Positions 1-9,121 are shown, counted from the stretch's first letter. The stretch: 64,000 nt of DNA from SZUA-37 sp964472525 (GCA_964472525.1 CAYYLL010000014.1:1-64000), one strand, 5' to 3'. The notes: a model not told the origin generated them from the sequence alone. A program made the numbers and translations.

Positions 1-243
1 AGTTTACGAGAATTTTCTACTTAAAACGCCTGTTATTTTTCGGGGGGATTACACAGTAATCTTGAAACCTTGCTTGCTGTATTACAGAAAAAACCCGAGA
101 CTAAATTGATTATTTTTTACGAAAAAGAATTTGCACATCAATTTGAACGCGTAACTCGTCGTTTTGACTTGCCCTTTACGTTGTCTTTTCCAATAGATGA
201 GTCTGCTTTGTCTGAAATGGTGCAGCGTTGTCTTGAGGATTAA
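1..243 (+). CDS. 3' end of an unidentified protein (partial, apparent frameshift)
   Basis: The frame that ends with TAA at 241-243 is open back to a TAA at 22-24 and reads as plausible protein, ending in ...MVQRCLED. Upstream of the G run at 42-47 a second frame (codons starting at position 2) also looks coding (...LLKTPVIFRG). The two join cleanly if one extra G were present in the run. I therefore read this as the tail of one gene that starts before the window, with a one-base lesion or sequencing error in a homopolymer. The family is not recognised. It converges on the thioredoxin-like gene, with the stop codons overlapping by four bases. Confidence 0.35.
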
Positions 244-905
244 TGAAATACGTCTTCGATAATCTCTTTTATATCATCCGATTTATCGTTTAATCGGGAT
301 TCAATAAAATCATTTAACACTTTATGGGGCTCTCCCGCTTCTTTTAAGGCGCTATAAAGAAGTGATAATAAATATATAAGATCAACCTGAATGACATGTT
401 CGGTTGTTTGTGCTGCATGAATAAGCGATGTTATTATTTTATCAATGGACGGGATTGTTATCACTTCTTTATTCAGTGATTCAAAAAGGGCGGTAATTCC
501 AATTCGAACCTGCATTTTTGTTTCAGGATCCTGTGCAAGGTTTATAAGATCTAGCCAGTAACCCGGTTTGCGTTTTATAAAGTATTCCAGTTGATTTATT
601 TGTCCATCCATTAACAGATTAGTAAAATAGAGTTTGGAAAGTGTGCCATTTTTATAAGCTGACAGCCAGTTATCTAGCTCAGACTTTTTTATTTTTCCTG
701 AAAATTCAAAGCCATCAATTTTGATGAAAGGTACGCTACGAATATATGAGTAGTCCGTCAGATTGTTGAGGGTATTCAGATTGATTATTTTCAGGCTACT
801 AAATTCTTCGTGCTTGATCGCTGTTGTGAGGAGTTCCAGTGTTTGTGCGCAATGTGGACAATGGGTGGAAATAAATAGTTCAATATCTAGTTTGTTTTCA
901 GGCAT
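240..905 (-). CDS. Thioredoxin-fold protein with CPHC active site and helical C-terminal domain
   Basis: The 221-residue product has no signal peptide, so it is probably cytoplasmic. Residues 8-80 look like a thioredoxin/glutaredoxin fold: a beta strand leads to C16-P-H-C19, and a cis-proline position is seen at S-V-P59. CPHC is the dipeptide of DsbA-like and some AhpF/glutaredoxin-like proteins. After about residue 90 comes an all-helical region resembling HEAT/ARM-type repeats, which is unusual for a simple redoxin and may bind a partner. Expected chemistry is thiol-disulfide exchange, but the substrate is unknown. It lies 32 nt downstream of the ydcH-like gene and could be co-transcribed with it. 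The start ATG at 905 is the only good one. Confidence 0.7.
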   Translation of the reverse strand: MPENKLDIELFISTHCPHCAQTLELLTTAIKHEEFSSLKIINLNTLNNLTDYSYIRSVPFIKIDGFEFSGKIKKSELDNWLSAYKNGTLSKLYFTNLLMDGQINQLEYFIKRKPGYWLDLINLAQDPETKMQVRIGITALFESLNKEVITIPSIDKIITSLIHAAQTTEHVIQVDLIYLLSLLYSALKEAGEPHKVLNDFIESRLNDKSDDIKEIIEDVFH

Positions 906-937
906 GACAGGTAAGTAAAAAAATTGGAATGTGAGTA

Positions 938-1150
938 TCAGGCTTCAATGTCAGGTATCAGTAAATCTTCAAAGTAGTGAATTTTTTCTTTTAACCTTAG
1001 CTTGCGTTTTTTTAAGCGGGTTATTTTCATTTGGTCGACCATTTGAGCTTCAGTCAATTTTATAATAATTTCATCAAGATCACGGTGTTCATTTATAAGC
1101 TCAGAAATTTGATGCTGTATTTTAGCTTGGTCTTGCGGCTCTAAATTCAT
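938..1150 (-). CDS. DUF465 / YdcH-family small coiled-coil protein
   Basis: This 70-residue, highly charged helical protein carries the DUF465 pattern. An N-terminal helix has H-R-D-L-D-E near residues 22-27, and a second helix has R-L-K-K-R-K-L-R-L-K-E-K-I near 45-57. The family (E. coli YdcH) forms small helical hairpins of unknown function. Length matches the family. It is followed by the thioredoxin-like gene on the same strand. Confidence 0.75.
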   Translation of the reverse strand: MNLEPQDQAKIQHQISELINEHRDLDEIIIKLTEAQMVDQMKITRLKKRKLRLKEKIHYFEDLLIPDIEA

Positions 1151-1266
1151 AAGTACTTTTGCATGTTAAGAAGGATAATGGCTACCTGAATACAATCACT
1201 GCTTGTAATATATTTAGTATAATACATCCTCCAGAATCTGCTGAAAGAATAAAGCTGAAGTTCCTG

Positions 1267-1569
1267 TTATTTATTTGAATCGGTATCTGATTTTTTTTTG
1301 CTTGATTTAATGTCAGTCATCGATACCACCACATTTTTAGGTGCTTCATCAACATAACGAGGACGGCTTGCACTGACATCGCTAGGATGGCCTGATAACT
1401 CAACTTCACGCACACTGATCAGTTTTAAACATTCTCGCATATTTTTAATGGTTGCATCACACAGTGGATGACGTAGACCGGGACGGGTAAATGTTTCTTT
1501 TGCAACATCGGTTAAGATACGCTTCATAATGGTTAAAATTTGCTGTTCGGAGACTTGTTGATCTGACAT
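1267..1569 (-). CDS. Conserved-looking hypothetical protein, 100 aa
   Basis: I do not recognise the family. The first 60 residues look folded and partly helical, with a C-x(8)-C pair (L-C-D-A-T and R-E-C-L-K) and a T-R-P-G-L-R-H-P-L segment. The tail is lysine/serine-rich and probably disordered. There is no signal peptide or membrane segment. It stands alone, with 116 nt to the ydcH-like gene and a 177-nt divergent spacer to the zinc-ribbon gene at 1747. ATG at 1569 is the only good start. Confidence 0.55.
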   Translation of the reverse strand: MSDQQVSEQQILTIMKRILTDVAKETFTRPGLRHPLCDATIKNMRECLKLISVREVELSGHPSDVSASRPRYVDEAPKNVVVSMTDIKSSKKKSDTDSNK

Positions 1570-1746
1570 GGGTAAACCTTAATTTATATTAACGAGCGGT
1601 CTATTTTAAATGAGTTTGCTTTAACTTAACAGGGATAGCCACTATTTCTATGGCGTTTGGACTGTTTAATATTTTGAATATGGTGCAGGAATAGAAGGGT
1701 TTTGATGATAAAATAACAACACTATTTGAATAGAGACAGATACTTT

Positions 1747-2364
1747 ATGTTGAATACCGAAACACAATATCGGTTAGTTTTTTGTACTAACTCAGATATT
1801 CAATTAACTACCTTGCTTAACGGTTTGAATAATCTTGGTTTTATTGGAAATACTGTTTTTAGTAGCAATGCCGAGCAGGAATATTGTGCGGGCGATACTT
1901 TTTTCCAGTCTGTGACGTTTATGGGCTGTTCACCTTATATCGAATTTGAACCTCCGCCACAGTTAAAACCGGATGGGGTAGCGGATTTTTGCTTTATCCG
2001 TGTATTAGCCACAAAAGAGGCGAATACTTCATACCATGCTCAACAATTAAAAAATTTAACAACCCTGCCGCGTTGCGAGCATTGTCGCAAAGTTATTAAT
2101 GATTGGTCTACGCGAGTGCCATTTTTAGATGAAAGCTGGGCATTCAATTGTCCTTCTTGTGATAAGGTTCTAACTCAGGCTGATCTTGATTGGCGTAAAG
2201 CATCCGGCAGTGGTAATTTATTTATTGAGGTTGTTAATGTGTATTTGCAGGAGGCTGTTCCCACTGATGTTTTTTTACAACAGTTGGAAACGATTTCATC
2301 GTCACTGTGGCAATATTTTTATACCAATTCAAATATAAAGAAGCATTTGCTTGACAGCCAGTAG
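1747..2364 (+). CDS. Hypothetical protein with C-x2-C ... C-x2-C zinc ribbon, 205 aa
   Basis: The product has two CxxC knuckles about 25 residues apart (R-C-E-H-C-R and F-N-C-P-S-C-D, roughly residues 110-145), typical of a structural zinc ribbon in a cytoplasmic protein. The N-terminal 100 residues look like an alpha/beta domain I cannot assign. I prefer ATG at 1747 (preceded by a GAGA-like ribosome site) over an upstream in-frame TTG at 1726, which has no ribosome site. The gene is monocistronic and followed by a structured spacer with a terminator. Confidence 0.6.
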   Translation: MLNTETQYRLVFCTNSDIQLTTLLNGLNNLGFIGNTVFSSNAEQEYCAGDTFFQSVTFMGCSPYIEFEPPPQLKPDGVADFCFIRVLATKEANTSYHAQQLKNLTTLPRCEHCRKVINDWSTRVPFLDESWAFNCPSCDKVLTQADLDWRKASGSGNLFIEVVNVYLQEAVPTDVFLQQLETISSSLWQYFYTNSNIKKHLLDSQ

Positions 2365-2524
2365 ATTCTAACCCACACTCCAAGCATGATACCTTTTATC
2401 TCAACACTACTCATGATTTGCCGCACTGACAAACCAGTGGCGTGGACGCGTGTCCGCCATATGTTCAGGCCGGAGGTATAAGAGTAGATTAAGTTTAGAT
2501 TCAATATTAATAATCACTATACCG
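2365..2524. other. Unexplained spacer with hairpin potential upstream of a terminator
   Basis: No convincing ORF is seen here. It contains a bulged hairpin (GGC 2439-2441 with GCC 2456-2458, and GGAC 2444-2447 with GTCC 2452-2455, loop GCGT). It ends immediately before a strong rho-independent terminator. It could be the 3' UTR of the zinc-ribbon gene or a small RNA. No known RNA family was recognised. Confidence 0.2.
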
Positions 2525-2556
2525 AAGGCCACCGTTTAACAACCGTGGCCTTTTTT
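2525..2556 (+). terminator. Rho-independent terminator
   Basis: An 8-bp stem AAGGCCAC/GTGGCCTT (2525-2532 with 2545-2552) has a 12-nt loop and is followed by six T. It terminates transcription from the zinc-ribbon gene, or a small RNA, before the EamA gene. Confidence 0.8.
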
Positions 2557-2585
2557 AGTGCCCGTTTCTTCTCTTTACGGGCACT
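2557..2585. repeat. Perfect 9-bp inverted repeat directly after the terminator
   Basis: AGTGCCCGT (2557-2565) pairs with ACGGGCACT (2577-2585) across an 11-nt loop. It has no immediate T tract, so it is a weak terminator in itself. It could be a second terminator hairpin or an operator for the EamA gene that starts 43 nt further on. Confidence 0.5.
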
Positions 2586-2628
2586 TATGATGTTTTTTGC
2601 AACGTTAAAATTTTAATAGGAAAGTAAA

Positions 2629-3544
2629 ATGTCGGTACCTGCTGCATATTTAGGAATTATATTAATTTGGTCAACCACACCGCTTGCCATCAAGTGGAGT
2701 GGTGAGAGTGCCGGTTTTTTAGTCGGTGTATCCTTAAGAATGTTTATTTCGGTATTGGTTTGCGCAGTGATTATGTCGTTTATGTCTCGCCGTTTACAGT
2801 GGCATCGTCAGGCATTAAAAGTTTATTTTGTGGCTTCGATTGGTATATTCGGATCGATGCTGAGTGTTTACTGGGGAGCGCAATTTGTTGAGTCGGGTTT
2901 AATCTCGGTTATTTTTGGGTTAACCCCGATCGTTACAGGCTTGCTTGCGGTTGTGTGGTTAAAAGAAGAAGCCTTTAGTTTTACAAAAGCATTGGGGCTA
3001 ATTTTAGGTATTGTGGGTATTGCCATTATATTTCTACGTGGAGTCTCGTTTGGTAGTTTATCGATTCTTGGGATCAGTGCGATTGTTTTTGCAATGTTAT
3101 TACATTCCGGCAGTACGGTCTGGATGAAACAGGTGCAGAGCAATATTAAATCTTTGGATGCCGTTTATGGTGGTCTATTGGTAAGCCTGCCTATGTATGC
3201 GATTGCATGGTTAGTGCTAGGTCAATCATGGCCGGAAACCATATCGAACCGTTCACTTATTTCCATTAGTTATTTAGGTTTAATGGGTTCGGTGATTGGC
3301 TTTATACTCTTTATATTATGTATTACAAAATATACCGGCAAGTCGGGTTGGTTTAATCCCGTTATTTACACCGGTATTGGCTTTAGTTTTAGGCCGCCAA
3401 TTTAATAATGAAGTTATACCATTGATGGTTTGGCTAGGTTCGGGGTTGATTTTGTTAGGGATGAGTGTGTACCAGTGGGGTCATCATATTGTTCGAGTTA
3501 ATCCTGTTACAGTCGATGGTGCAGTTGAAACGGAATATGATTAG
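2629..3544 (+). pseudogene. EamA/DMT-family drug/metabolite transporter, frameshifted
   Basis: The first 258-codon reading frame starts at ATG 2629 with a ribosome site (AGGAAAG). It contains the first EamA repeat and most of the second, with about ten predicted membrane helices overall. Near 3305-3320 the coding signal moves by one base. The original frame ends in non-homologous residues at 3405, while the +1 frame continues with YYVLQNIPASRVGLIPLFTPVLALVLG, here read as separate short motifs (tail-helix pattern N-I-P-A-S-R and P-L-x-T-P-V-L-A), to a stop at 3544. Joined, the product would be about 304 residues, the normal family length. The family exports amino acids, nucleotides or drugs; the substrate cannot be inferred. 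This is either a true pseudogene or an assembly error. Confidence 0.75.
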
Positions 3545-3557
3545 GATCTCTAGCGAG

Positions 3558-3601
3558 CATAAAGGACATAACGTTTAAATTATTTTGTTGTGTTCTTTAT
3601 G
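3558..3601. repeat. Imperfect inverted repeat between convergent genes
   Basis: The 15-nt arms 3558-3572 and 3587-3601 (CATAAAGGACATAAC against GTTGTGTTCTTTATG) match at 13 of 15 positions around a 14-nt AT-rich loop. The hairpin lies between the convergent EamA gene and ispG. It may act as a bidirectional transcription end, but no T tract follows. Confidence 0.4.
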
Positions 3602-3655
3602 TACCTAAAGCACTTCGTGGGCTAGGCTCTTCGTTGCGGTTTATTGCTCTTTTAA

Positions 3656-4870
3656 TTAAGTTTTATAGTTAGCAACAACATAGTCATCAACCATTTGTTG
3701 AAATTCTTTTGCAATGTGATCTCCTTTTAAGGTGACGGTTTTTTTACCGTCTACATAAACAGGGGCAACTGGTTTTTCGCCAGTGCCGGGTAAGCTAATG
3801 CCAATATTAGCGTGTTTGCTTTCACCGGGGCCATTGACCACACAACCCATCACGGCAACCTGCATAGTTTCTACGCCGGGGTGTTTGCCACGCCATTGTG
3901 GCATTTGTGTACGCAAGTGGCTTTGGATATCTTCTGCCAGTTGTTGAAAATAAGTACTGGAGGTGCGGCCACAACCGGGACAGGCGATAACCGGTGGCGT
4001 AAATGCACGTAAGCCGATGCTTTGTAAAATTTCCTGTGCAACAATCACTTCTTCACAACGATTGCCATTGGGTTTTGGGGTGAGTGAAATACGAATGGTA
4101 TTGCCAATACCTTGTTGCAATAAAATAGCCAGTGCCGCCGTAGATGCAACAATACCTTTTGTGCCCATCCCTGCTTCGGTTAAACCGAGATGTAAAGGGT
4201 AATCACATTTATTGGACAAATCCTGATAAACAGAAATTAAATCTTGTACACCACTCATTTTGCAGGAAAGAATAATTTTATTTTTATCCAGACCGAACTG
4301 TATTGCTTGTGCAGCACTTTCCAGTGCAGAGGTTACAACTGCTTGATGCATGAGTTGGGTGTTATCCAGTGGTTCGGTCAGTTTCGAATTTTCATCCATT
4401 AACTTTGCCAGTAAAGTTTGATCCAGACTACCCCAGTTTACCCCGATACGTACGGGCTTATCATAGCGGCAAGCGGCTTCAATCATACTGGCAAATTGAT
4501 CATCACGTTTTTTGCCTTTGCCGACATTACCCGGGTTAATGCGGTATTTGTCTAATGCTTCTGCACAGGCCGGTTCCGATTCAAGCAACTTGTGGCCATT
4601 AAAATGAAAGTCGCCGATTAATGGGACATGACAATCGTGTGAAAGCAGTTTGTCCTTGATAACGGGAATTGCTTTTGCTGCCTCAACAGTATTTACCGTG
4701 AGCCGCACTAGTTCGGAACCAGCTTGTGCTAATTCACGTATTTGTTTAACACTATCCGCTATCTGGCTAGTGTCTGTATTCGTCATGGATTGAACAGCAA
4801 CTGGGTGATCCGAGCCAATAAAGACTGAACCAACTTGCACAGTTTTTGTTGCACGGATGGTGGTTGACAT
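3656..4870 (-). CDS. ispG: 4-hydroxy-3-methylbut-2-enyl diphosphate synthase (flavodoxin)
   Basis: IspG (GcpE) converts methylerythritol cyclodiphosphate to HMBPP, the penultimate step of the MEP isoprenoid pathway, in the cytoplasm with a [4Fe-4S] cluster. The 404-residue product has the N-terminal TIM-barrel region (V-A-V-Q-S-M-T-N-T-D-T near residue 24) and the C-terminal cluster ligands. These are C-P-G-C-G-R-T near residue 300 and G-C-V-V-N-G-P-G-E near 345, giving the three conserved Cys and the following Glu. The length is a little above E. coli IspG (372). The gene is not in the common rodZ-ispG-hisS context but stands alone. The last enzyme of the pathway, IspH, is encoded at the right end of the window. 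Confidence 0.96.
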   Translation of the reverse strand: MSTTIRATKTVQVGSVFIGSDHPVAVQSMTNTDTSQIADSVKQIRELAQAGSELVRLTVNTVEAAKAIPVIKDKLLSHDCHVPLIGDFHFNGHKLLESEPACAEALDKYRINPGNVGKGKKRDDQFASMIEAACRYDKPVRIGVNWGSLDQTLLAKLMDENSKLTEPLDNTQLMHQAVVTSALESAAQAIQFGLDKNKIILSCKMSGVQDLISVYQDLSNKCDYPLHLGLTEAGMGTKGIVASTAALAILLQQGIGNTIRISLTPKPNGNRCEEVIVAQEILQSIGLRAFTPPVIACPGCGRTSSTYFQQLAEDIQSHLRTQMPQWRGKHPGVETMQVAVMGCVVNGPGESKHANIGISLPGTGEKPVAPVYVDGKKTVTLKGDHIAKEFQQMVDDYVVANYKT

Positions 4871-5073
4871 GAAGTGGTATTCCTCAGGGTTTATCGTGCT
4901 GGTATTTTAGCACTTTGCATGAGTGCCGTTAACTATTCCTGTTCGTTATTTATTTAAATAAACGTATAAAAGCAGTAAAATTTGTGGGTTAAAGCGGAAT
5001 GAACAATGATATAATGCAACGATAATAATCTTGTTATAACGTAAGTTGCAAAAGAATACTTTTGAGGAAGCGT

Positions 5074-5916
5074 ATGTCTAAATCATCCAAAGCGAGTAAA
5101 TTAACCTTGGCCGAACAAGCCGATCGTCATGCCCTGTATCAGGAGTCCGTGCAGGCACCTGAAGCTGAGGTCGAATTTTTTGAAAAAACGTTTAAAACTT
5201 TGCGTAATCGTGATGCGGTTTCTATTCGTGAAGATTTTTGTGGTACGGCTTATCTGGCGACAGAATGGTGCAAAGGTCACCCTGAACGCACTGCGATTGG
5301 TGTAGATTACGATGAAGAAACGCTAGAGTGGGGACGCAAGCATAATCTTGAAGCAGCCGGTGACGATGTTGCTAAACGAGTAACCTTATATAAAGACGAT
5401 GTACGCAATGTATCCGATGAAAAAGTAGATATTACCTGTGCGTTTAATTTTAGTTATTGTATTTTTGAAACCCGTGATGAATTACGCGATTATTTTAGCA
5501 AAACGCAAACAGGTTTAAAAGATGACGGACTTCTTATTCTGGATCTCTTTGGTGGAACGGAATGTGAAGATGTACTGGAAGAAGAAACAGAACTTGAAGA
5601 TGTTCCTGCAACTTATATCTGGGAACACGTTTCATTTAATCCTATTGATGGTCATATGGCCTGTGCCATTCATTTTGAATTTGACGATGGTTCACGTATG
5701 GACAATGCCTTTAAATATGAATGGCGGCATTGGTCGATTCCTGAAATTAAAGAATTATTATTAGAGTCTGGCTATAAAAATGTACGTATCTACTGGGAAG
5801 AATACATCGACGCGGATGATGACGACGATGAGTTAGAAGGTACGGGTAACTACTATGAAACCAGTGAAGTTGAAAATCAGGAATCGTGGATGATTTATCT
5901 GGTGGCTGAAAAGTAA
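5074..5916 (+). CDS. Class I SAM-dependent methyltransferase
   Basis: The 280-residue product shows a Rossmann methyltransferase core. Motif I is unusual (R-E-D-F-C-G-T-A, near residue 50), followed by the acidic ribose-binding strand (A-I-G-V-D-Y-D). A T-C-A-F-N-F-S-Y motif IV-like strand and the terminal beta strands follow. A very acidic C-terminal stretch (D-A-D-D-D-D-D-E) lies near residue 255. The substrate is unknown. I take ATG at 5074, which has GAGGA five bases upstream, rather than the in-frame TTG at 5062. It converges on the chemoreceptor with an 8-nt spacer. Confidence 0.75.
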   Translation: MSKSSKASKLTLAEQADRHALYQESVQAPEAEVEFFEKTFKTLRNRDAVSIREDFCGTAYLATEWCKGHPERTAIGVDYDEETLEWGRKHNLEAAGDDVAKRVTLYKDDVRNVSDEKVDITCAFNFSYCIFETRDELRDYFSKTQTGLKDDGLLILDLFGGTECEDVLEEETELEDVPATYIWEHVSFNPIDGHMACAIHFEFDDGSRMDNAFKYEWRHWSIPEIKELLLESGYKNVRIYWEEYIDADDDDDELEGTGNYYETSEVENQESWMIYLVAEK

Positions 5917-5924
5917 CCTTAGAG

Positions 5925-8288
5925 TTAAATTTTAAATTGCATTACCAGTTGCTGCAATTCAGTTGCCAGTTGATTTAATTCAACACTGGATGCGGTGGTT
6001 CGTTCTGAACCTTTTGTGGTGTTTTCAGATATATCACGAATTTTTTCAATATTCTGATTAATTTCATCAGTAACGGCACTTTGTTCATCTGCGGCACTGG
6101 CGATAGCAGCATTCATCTCTGTTATTTTTTGAATAGATTGGGTGATGGTCGTCAGTGCTTCACCGGCACTTGCGGCATTGTCAACACTGGATTGGGTATG
6201 TTCTTTACTGTTGTCCATTTCGGTGACAGCATGTTTCATTTCAGATTGTAATTCGGAGATCATGGTTTCAATTTCTCCGGCTGACTCCTGAGTTCGGCTT
6301 GCGAGTGAGCGCACCTCATCGGCAACCACAGCAAATCCACGCCCCTGTTCACCCGCGCGTGCGGCTTCAATGGCTGCGTTAAGGGCGAGTAGATTAGTTT
6401 GTTCAGCAATACCTTTAATAACATCCATCACTGCGCCAATGCGCTCACTTTTAGTATTAAGTGAGGCGATTACTTCGGTAACACGTTCATTTTGCTGTGC
6501 CAGTGTGTCAATTGAATTAATGGTTGATTCAACGACACGCCGACCATGATGGGCTTGCTCGTCTGCTTCTTCGGCTGCGGTTGCGGCTTGACTTGCATTA
6601 TTCGCAACTTCCTGGACGGTCGCTGTCATTTCGTTAATGGCTGTTGCCACTTGATCTATTTCATTAAATTGCTGTTCAATAGCCGAAGAAGTTTCTTTTG
6701 TGATTAAAGACATTTCCTGTGATGCGTTACTGAGCATGGCGGTGGATGAGGATACTTTTGTCATGCTGTTACGGAATTTATTCAGCATACTATTGAGTAA
6801 TTTTGCAATATGACCAAATTCATAGGTGGAGCTAACCGCAATGTCACAGGTAAGATCGGATTCATTTTCAATATGTTGAATCGTGTCATCCAGTTTGGTC
6901 AATGGTTTAACTAACCGCAATGAAAAAACACTACCTAAAATAATGGCTAACGCAACCATAATGCCCACAACAACAATGGAAGTAAGCAATAATGTATTCG
7001 ATAAAGCTTTATTTGCGACGAAGGCTTCTTTGGTTGTTAGCTCACTTAAAATTGCCCAATGGAGTCCAAAGGCTTTTATTGGTGCGTAAGCATAGAGTGC
7101 GGCCTGATTGAAGATATTGTTCTCAATAAGCAACCCCGATTTACCTTGCAGTGCCAGTTCAACCGCTTTACCTTTTAGGGATAATAGGCCAACGGTGTTA
7201 TTTTGTTTTCGTATTAAGCTTTGAGTTTGTTTGCTAATGCCTGTTTTAGTGATAGCTGAAAAAAATATTTTTTTATCTTCAATAAAGAGTCGGTTGGTAT
7301 TAATAATTTTTTTGTTTGCACCGGCTAAAAATATATCACCGGTTTTCCCTAAGCCAATCGATGCCCATTTTTGATGACTAGAGATAACGTCATTCAATGC
7401 TTTGGGTGAAATCTTAATGATCATTGTACCTAATATTTCAAAGGAATCTTCTTCTTCTAAATCTTGAATAGGTGAAATAATAAATGCTGCTTGTTGATTG
7501 AAGTCACTTAGCTGTGGTTTAAAATCTGTCATCATTGAAAAAGAAGAGTCTTCGGCTTTCATGGCTTTTTGGTAAGCCTGACCTAGGTCGGTATTTTTAA
7601 ATGGGCCGTTGATTAAATTGGTTGCAAAATCAATATTTTTTTGTGTGCTGTAAACAACGTAGCCTTTGGCATCGACTAATAAAATATCGGCCACACCTAA
7701 TTTTTGATAAAAACCAAACAAGGTATCATAATCTTCACTGTGTTTGCTAGCGAGAGCCGTTTCATTATCGGGGTCGCGTAAATTATATTTTTCACCAAAG
7801 GGACTTTCATTCAAAAGAATAAAAGCATATTGTTGAAATACGCTTGCATCGTCAAGTTGGTTAACAAAGTCTTTGGCACTTGTAAATTCAGTATTGTTAT
7901 ATGTCTTAAATTTTGTAGCAAAAACAGTTTTATAAAAGGTAATGAGTTCAGCTCGTTTTTCAGCAATACCATCACTCGCTTGTTTTTTATCGGCTTGAAA
8001 TCCTTCGCTCAGACTTTGAATACTTGATACGATGCCGGGGTCAACCGAGTAGCTGAGTATTTGTTTTTTAAGGTTGTTTAGGTACATTTGTACCTGAATT
8101 TTTTTCACTTCGCGTAAAGACACCAGCCGTGCATCGACTTGTGTTTTAATGGCCTCATAGGTAGCCGAATCGGTTTGCGTATAAGTAGCGACACTGCTAA
8201 TAATAAGTGGAATTGCGGTGAGCAGTGTAAAAGTAATCAGTAGTTTTGTTTTTATACTGCTGAGTTTCAGGCCTAATTTGAACTTCAT
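5925..8288 (-). CDS. Methyl-accepting chemotaxis protein with periplasmic Cache-type sensor
   Basis: This 787-residue transmembrane chemoreceptor controls CheA and the flagellar or twitching motor. Order: transmembrane helix at about 15-35; a large periplasmic region to about 430 with dCache-like features (A-P-I-K-A-F-G-L-H-W-A-I preceding the second helix); transmembrane helix at about 435-460; HAMP; and the cytoplasmic signalling coiled coil. The conserved hairpin tip is E-Q-T-N-L-L-A-L-N-A-A-I-E-A-A-R-A-G-E near residue 645. There is no C-terminal CheR/CheB-tethering pentapeptide. The ligand is unknown. No che genes are nearby. Confidence 0.93.
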   Translation of the reverse strand: MKFKLGLKLSSIKTKLLITFTLLTAIPLIISSVATYTQTDSATYEAIKTQVDARLVSLREVKKIQVQMYLNNLKKQILSYSVDPGIVSSIQSLSEGFQADKKQASDGIAEKRAELITFYKTVFATKFKTYNNTEFTSAKDFVNQLDDASVFQQYAFILLNESPFGEKYNLRDPDNETALASKHSEDYDTLFGFYQKLGVADILLVDAKGYVVYSTQKNIDFATNLINGPFKNTDLGQAYQKAMKAEDSSFSMMTDFKPQLSDFNQQAAFIISPIQDLEEEDSFEILGTMIIKISPKALNDVISSHQKWASIGLGKTGDIFLAGANKKIINTNRLFIEDKKIFFSAITKTGISKQTQSLIRKQNNTVGLLSLKGKAVELALQGKSGLLIENNIFNQAALYAYAPIKAFGLHWAILSELTTKEAFVANKALSNTLLLTSIVVVGIMVALAIILGSVFSLRLVKPLTKLDDTIQHIENESDLTCDIAVSSTYEFGHIAKLLNSMLNKFRNSMTKVSSSTAMLSNASQEMSLITKETSSAIEQQFNEIDQVATAINEMTATVQEVANNASQAATAAEEADEQAHHGRRVVESTINSIDTLAQQNERVTEVIASLNTKSERIGAVMDVIKGIAEQTNLLALNAAIEAARAGEQGRGFAVVADEVRSLASRTQESAGEIETMISELQSEMKHAVTEMDNSKEHTQSSVDNAASAGEALTTITQSIQKITEMNAAIASAADEQSAVTDEINQNIEKIRDISENTTKGSERTTASSVELNQLATELQQLVMQFKI

Positions 8289-8367
8289 AGATCAACCCTT
8301 TATTTATATCTATAATGTTCTTATATCGGTAGAAATTGATTAAACTTTAGGGTTTTTTGTATTCCGG

Positions 8368-9081
8368 TTATGTATTTTTGGGTATTGCTTCATAAGGACT
8401 ATGGCGAGTACGGTCATGATCATGCATACGGTATTGTACAAAATCGTTGCTATGTTCAAAGTGCATAAAAGGATTGCCTTCAACTTCTTCCTGCATACTG
8501 CATGTTTCTTTTATGGCATAGTTATGTCCCGGCAAGATCAGGGTGGTGGCGGGCAGTTCTTCGCCCATTTTCCTTAAAGTGGTATACATTTGCTCTGGAT
8601 CGCCACCTGCTAAATCACAGCGGCCGCAGCCAAAAACGAACAGGGTATCACCGGTGATAAGCTCGTTGTTTATTTTATAACAAGCCGAACCGGGCGTGTG
8701 CCCCGGCGTATGCAGGATTTCTATTTGCGTTTCACCTAAATGAATTGTATCGCCACCGTAGTGCAAACTGGGATTTTGGGTATTTTGGCGGATCTCCTGT
8801 CCCCAAAACTGTGCTTCGGAGTGGAGCAGGTGGAGTTGTGCATCGGCTTTTTCTAGAATGCCGCTAATGCCATTAATATGGTCATGATGCGAGTGAGTTA
8901 ACAATATATCCGTAATTTGTACGTCTTTTTCGGCTGCGAGTTGTAAAATGGCATTCACGTTCCAAGCCGGGTCAACCACGGCAGCTCGCCCAGTTTTTAT
9001 GTCCTGAATAAGGTAAATAAAATTTTCCATGGGCCCTAATTCAAGGCTGTCGATATGGTAAAGTGGTGTGTTATTTGGCAT
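8368..9081 (-). CDS. Metallo-beta-lactamase-fold hydrolase, glyoxalase II-like
   Basis: The 237-residue protein has the complete metal site of the MBL superfamily: T-H-S-H-H-D-H near residue 62, H-T-P-G-H-T-P-G-S near 130, G-D-T-L-F near 145 and P-G-H-N-Y near 185. Glyoxalase II hydrolyses S-lactoylglutathione to lactate and glutathione. The C-terminal region keeps only a short version of the glutathione-binding domain (E-V-E-G-N-P-F-M), so a gloB assignment is likely but not certain. A GloC/YcbL-like thioesterase is the alternative. The gene is divergent from tpm, with starts 40 nt apart. Confidence 0.75.
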   Translation of the reverse strand: MPNNTPLYHIDSLELGPMENFIYLIQDIKTGRAAVVDPAWNVNAILQLAAEKDVQITDILLTHSHHDHINGISGILEKADAQLHLLHSEAQFWGQEIRQNTQNPSLHYGGDTIHLGETQIEILHTPGHTPGSACYKINNELITGDTLFVFGCGRCDLAGGDPEQMYTTLRKMGEELPATTLILPGHNYAIKETCSMQEEVEGNPFMHFEHSNDFVQYRMHDHDRTRHSPYEAIPKNT

Positions 9082-9121
9082 AGCGATAGAGTATAGCCAG
9101 TTTATTTAAGAGAAGTAAATA

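Noticed and set aside
2319..2504. 61-codon minus-strand ORF in the spacer after the zinc-ribbon gene
   Set aside because: No ribosome site, overlaps the 3' end of the plus-strand gene, and composition does not look coding.
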